Shown: one piece after another, positions 63,410 to 64,000 of the stretch | Layout of the letters: every line of letters starts with the position of its first letter | Numbering within the stretch: position 1 is the first letter of the stretch | Notes under the pieces: model-generated | Databases searched by the model: none | Told to the model about the DNA's origin: nothing | The model's input: only the letters and a program-made list of their open reading frames with translations | Position numbers and translations under genes: made by a program | DNA from: CAVQRB01 sp963715055 | GTDB lineage: Bacteria; Pseudomonadota; Alphaproteobacteria; Rhodobacterales; Rhodobacteraceae | DNA length: 64,000 nt | Assembly (NCBI GenBank): GCA_963715055.1 | Contig: CAVQRB010000002.1 | Location: 434,001 to 498,000, forward strand | Direction of reading: 5' to 3'

Positions 63410-63528
63410 CGGATGTCGGACCGTTCGGGAGAAGCTGTTGCGCGTAACCTAGCGCCTGCGCAACGCCTTGTGAAAGCTCAAATGGCCTGCCGCCTTGAAG
63501 GTCCTCTCCGGCAGCAGGCCGCAGGCGA

Positions 63529-64000
63529 TCAGAGGCTCGCGTCGAGCGCTGCCAGGATCGCGTCGCCCATTTCGGTCGTGCTGATCGGCGTGCCGCCCTC
63601 AGCGCCCATCAGATCGGCGGTGCGGGCGCCGTCGGCAAGGACCTTTTCGATGGCGGCCTCGAGGCGGGCAGCCTCGTCGCCCTTGTCGAAGGAGTAGCGC
63701 AGCGCCATGGCGAAGCTGAGAATGCAGGCGATCGGGTTGGCCTTGCCCTGTCCCGCGATATCGGGGGCAGAACCATGCACGGGCTCGTAAAGTGCCTTGG
63801 GCCGGCCATTGGCCGCCGGTGCGCCGAGGCTCGCCGAGGGCAGCATGCCCAGTGATCCGGTCAGCATCGCGGCGCAATCCGACAGGATGTCGCCAAAGAG
63901 GTTGTCTGTCAGGATCACGTCGAACTGCTTGGGCGCACGCACCAGCTGCATCGCACCATTGTCAGCGTACATGTGGCTCAATTCCACATCCGGATAATCC
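63529..64000 (-). CDS. leuB: 3-isopropylmalate dehydrogenase LeuB (C-terminal part, partial)
   Basis: Cut by the right window edge; about 157 C-terminal residues are visible. The segments MYADNGAMQLVRAPKQFDVI, NLFGDILSD with metal-binding aspartates, and LYEPVHGSAPDIAGQGKANP with the NAD-site GSAPDIAG are diagnostic of LeuB. It oxidises 3-isopropylmalate in leucine synthesis. The stop is at 63529. Confidence 0.95.
   Translation of the reverse strand, partial: DYPDVELSHMYADNGAMQLVRAPKQFDVILTDNLFGDILSDCAAMLTGSLGMLPSASLGAPAANGRPKALYEPVHGSAPDIAGQGKANPIACILSFAMALRYSFDKGDEAARLEAAIEKVLADGARTADLMGAEGGTPISTTEMGDAILAALDASL

Overview
The window is GC-rich, densely packed, and reads as a chromosomal segment of a marine Roseobacter-group alphaproteobacterium (Rhodobacterales). 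The evidence is the gene content: taurine dissimilation through Tpa, Xsc and Pta with a TauR (MocR-type) regulator; a sulfite dehydrogenase of SoeABC type; a cupin DMSP lyase; VPLPA-CTERM surface proteins; and TRAP transporters. The organism assignment is inference from content and gene style. No rRNA, CRISPR array, insertion sequence or prophage was seen. Two tRNA genes lie near the right end.

Layout. 1-4072 (minus): taurine ABC transporter tauA-tauB-tauC (tauC cut by the window edge) and a DAO-family FAD oxidoreductase. 4382-5773: tpa. 6077-9426: an insert of unrelated genes (two VPLPA-CTERM proteins, a DddQ-like DMSP lyase, a lipoprotein, an orphan BrnA-like antitoxin). 9713-18654: tauR, xsc, pta, soeA, soeB, soeC. 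Taurine would be imported, transaminated to sulfoacetaldehyde, cleaved to acetyl phosphate plus sulfite, and the sulfite oxidised. However, soeA and soeC each carry a single-base frameshift near the 3' end. Paired direct repeats resembling CTGGACYTAA, 23 bp apart, lie upstream of tauA, tpa and xsc; they form a candidate TauR regulon.

18658-42654: mostly housekeeping and small-operon genes: M20 amidohydrolase, dapA, lytic transglycosylase, EamA exporter, mnmD and a separate MnmC-like oxidase, HTD2-like dehydratase, VOC protein, FMN reductase, OmpA-type proteins, Ada-like methyltransferase, Hint protein, nth, a PfkB kinase, GNAT enzymes, rppH, fadH, DUF4399 protein, zntB, a LysR regulator, AhpD-like enzyme, CinA-like protein, sfsA and map.

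42754-50359: a secreted-hydrolase locus. Four overlapping or closely spaced minus-strand genes encode a GH19 lysozyme/chitinase fused to a trypsin-like protease, two further secreted trypsin-like proteases, and a propeller-like protein ending in a peptidoglycan-binding domain. A RoxA-like dihaem cytochrome is divergent. This is the strongest candidate here for an undescribed system.

50430-59841: a long minus-strand operon with a D-amino-acid dehydrogenase, a complete TRAP transporter, a BASS-type symporter, 5-oxoprolinase PxpBCA and a rhodanese. It is divergent from a MarR-like regulator and an Asp/Glu/hydantoin racemase, with nested palindromes between them. This suggests uptake and use of 5-oxoproline, D-glutamate or a related compound. 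59838-64000: YcaQ/AlkZ-like glycosylase, LacI regulator, tRNA-Arg(CCU), tRNA-Pro(CGG), an EamA transporter and the 3' part of leuB.
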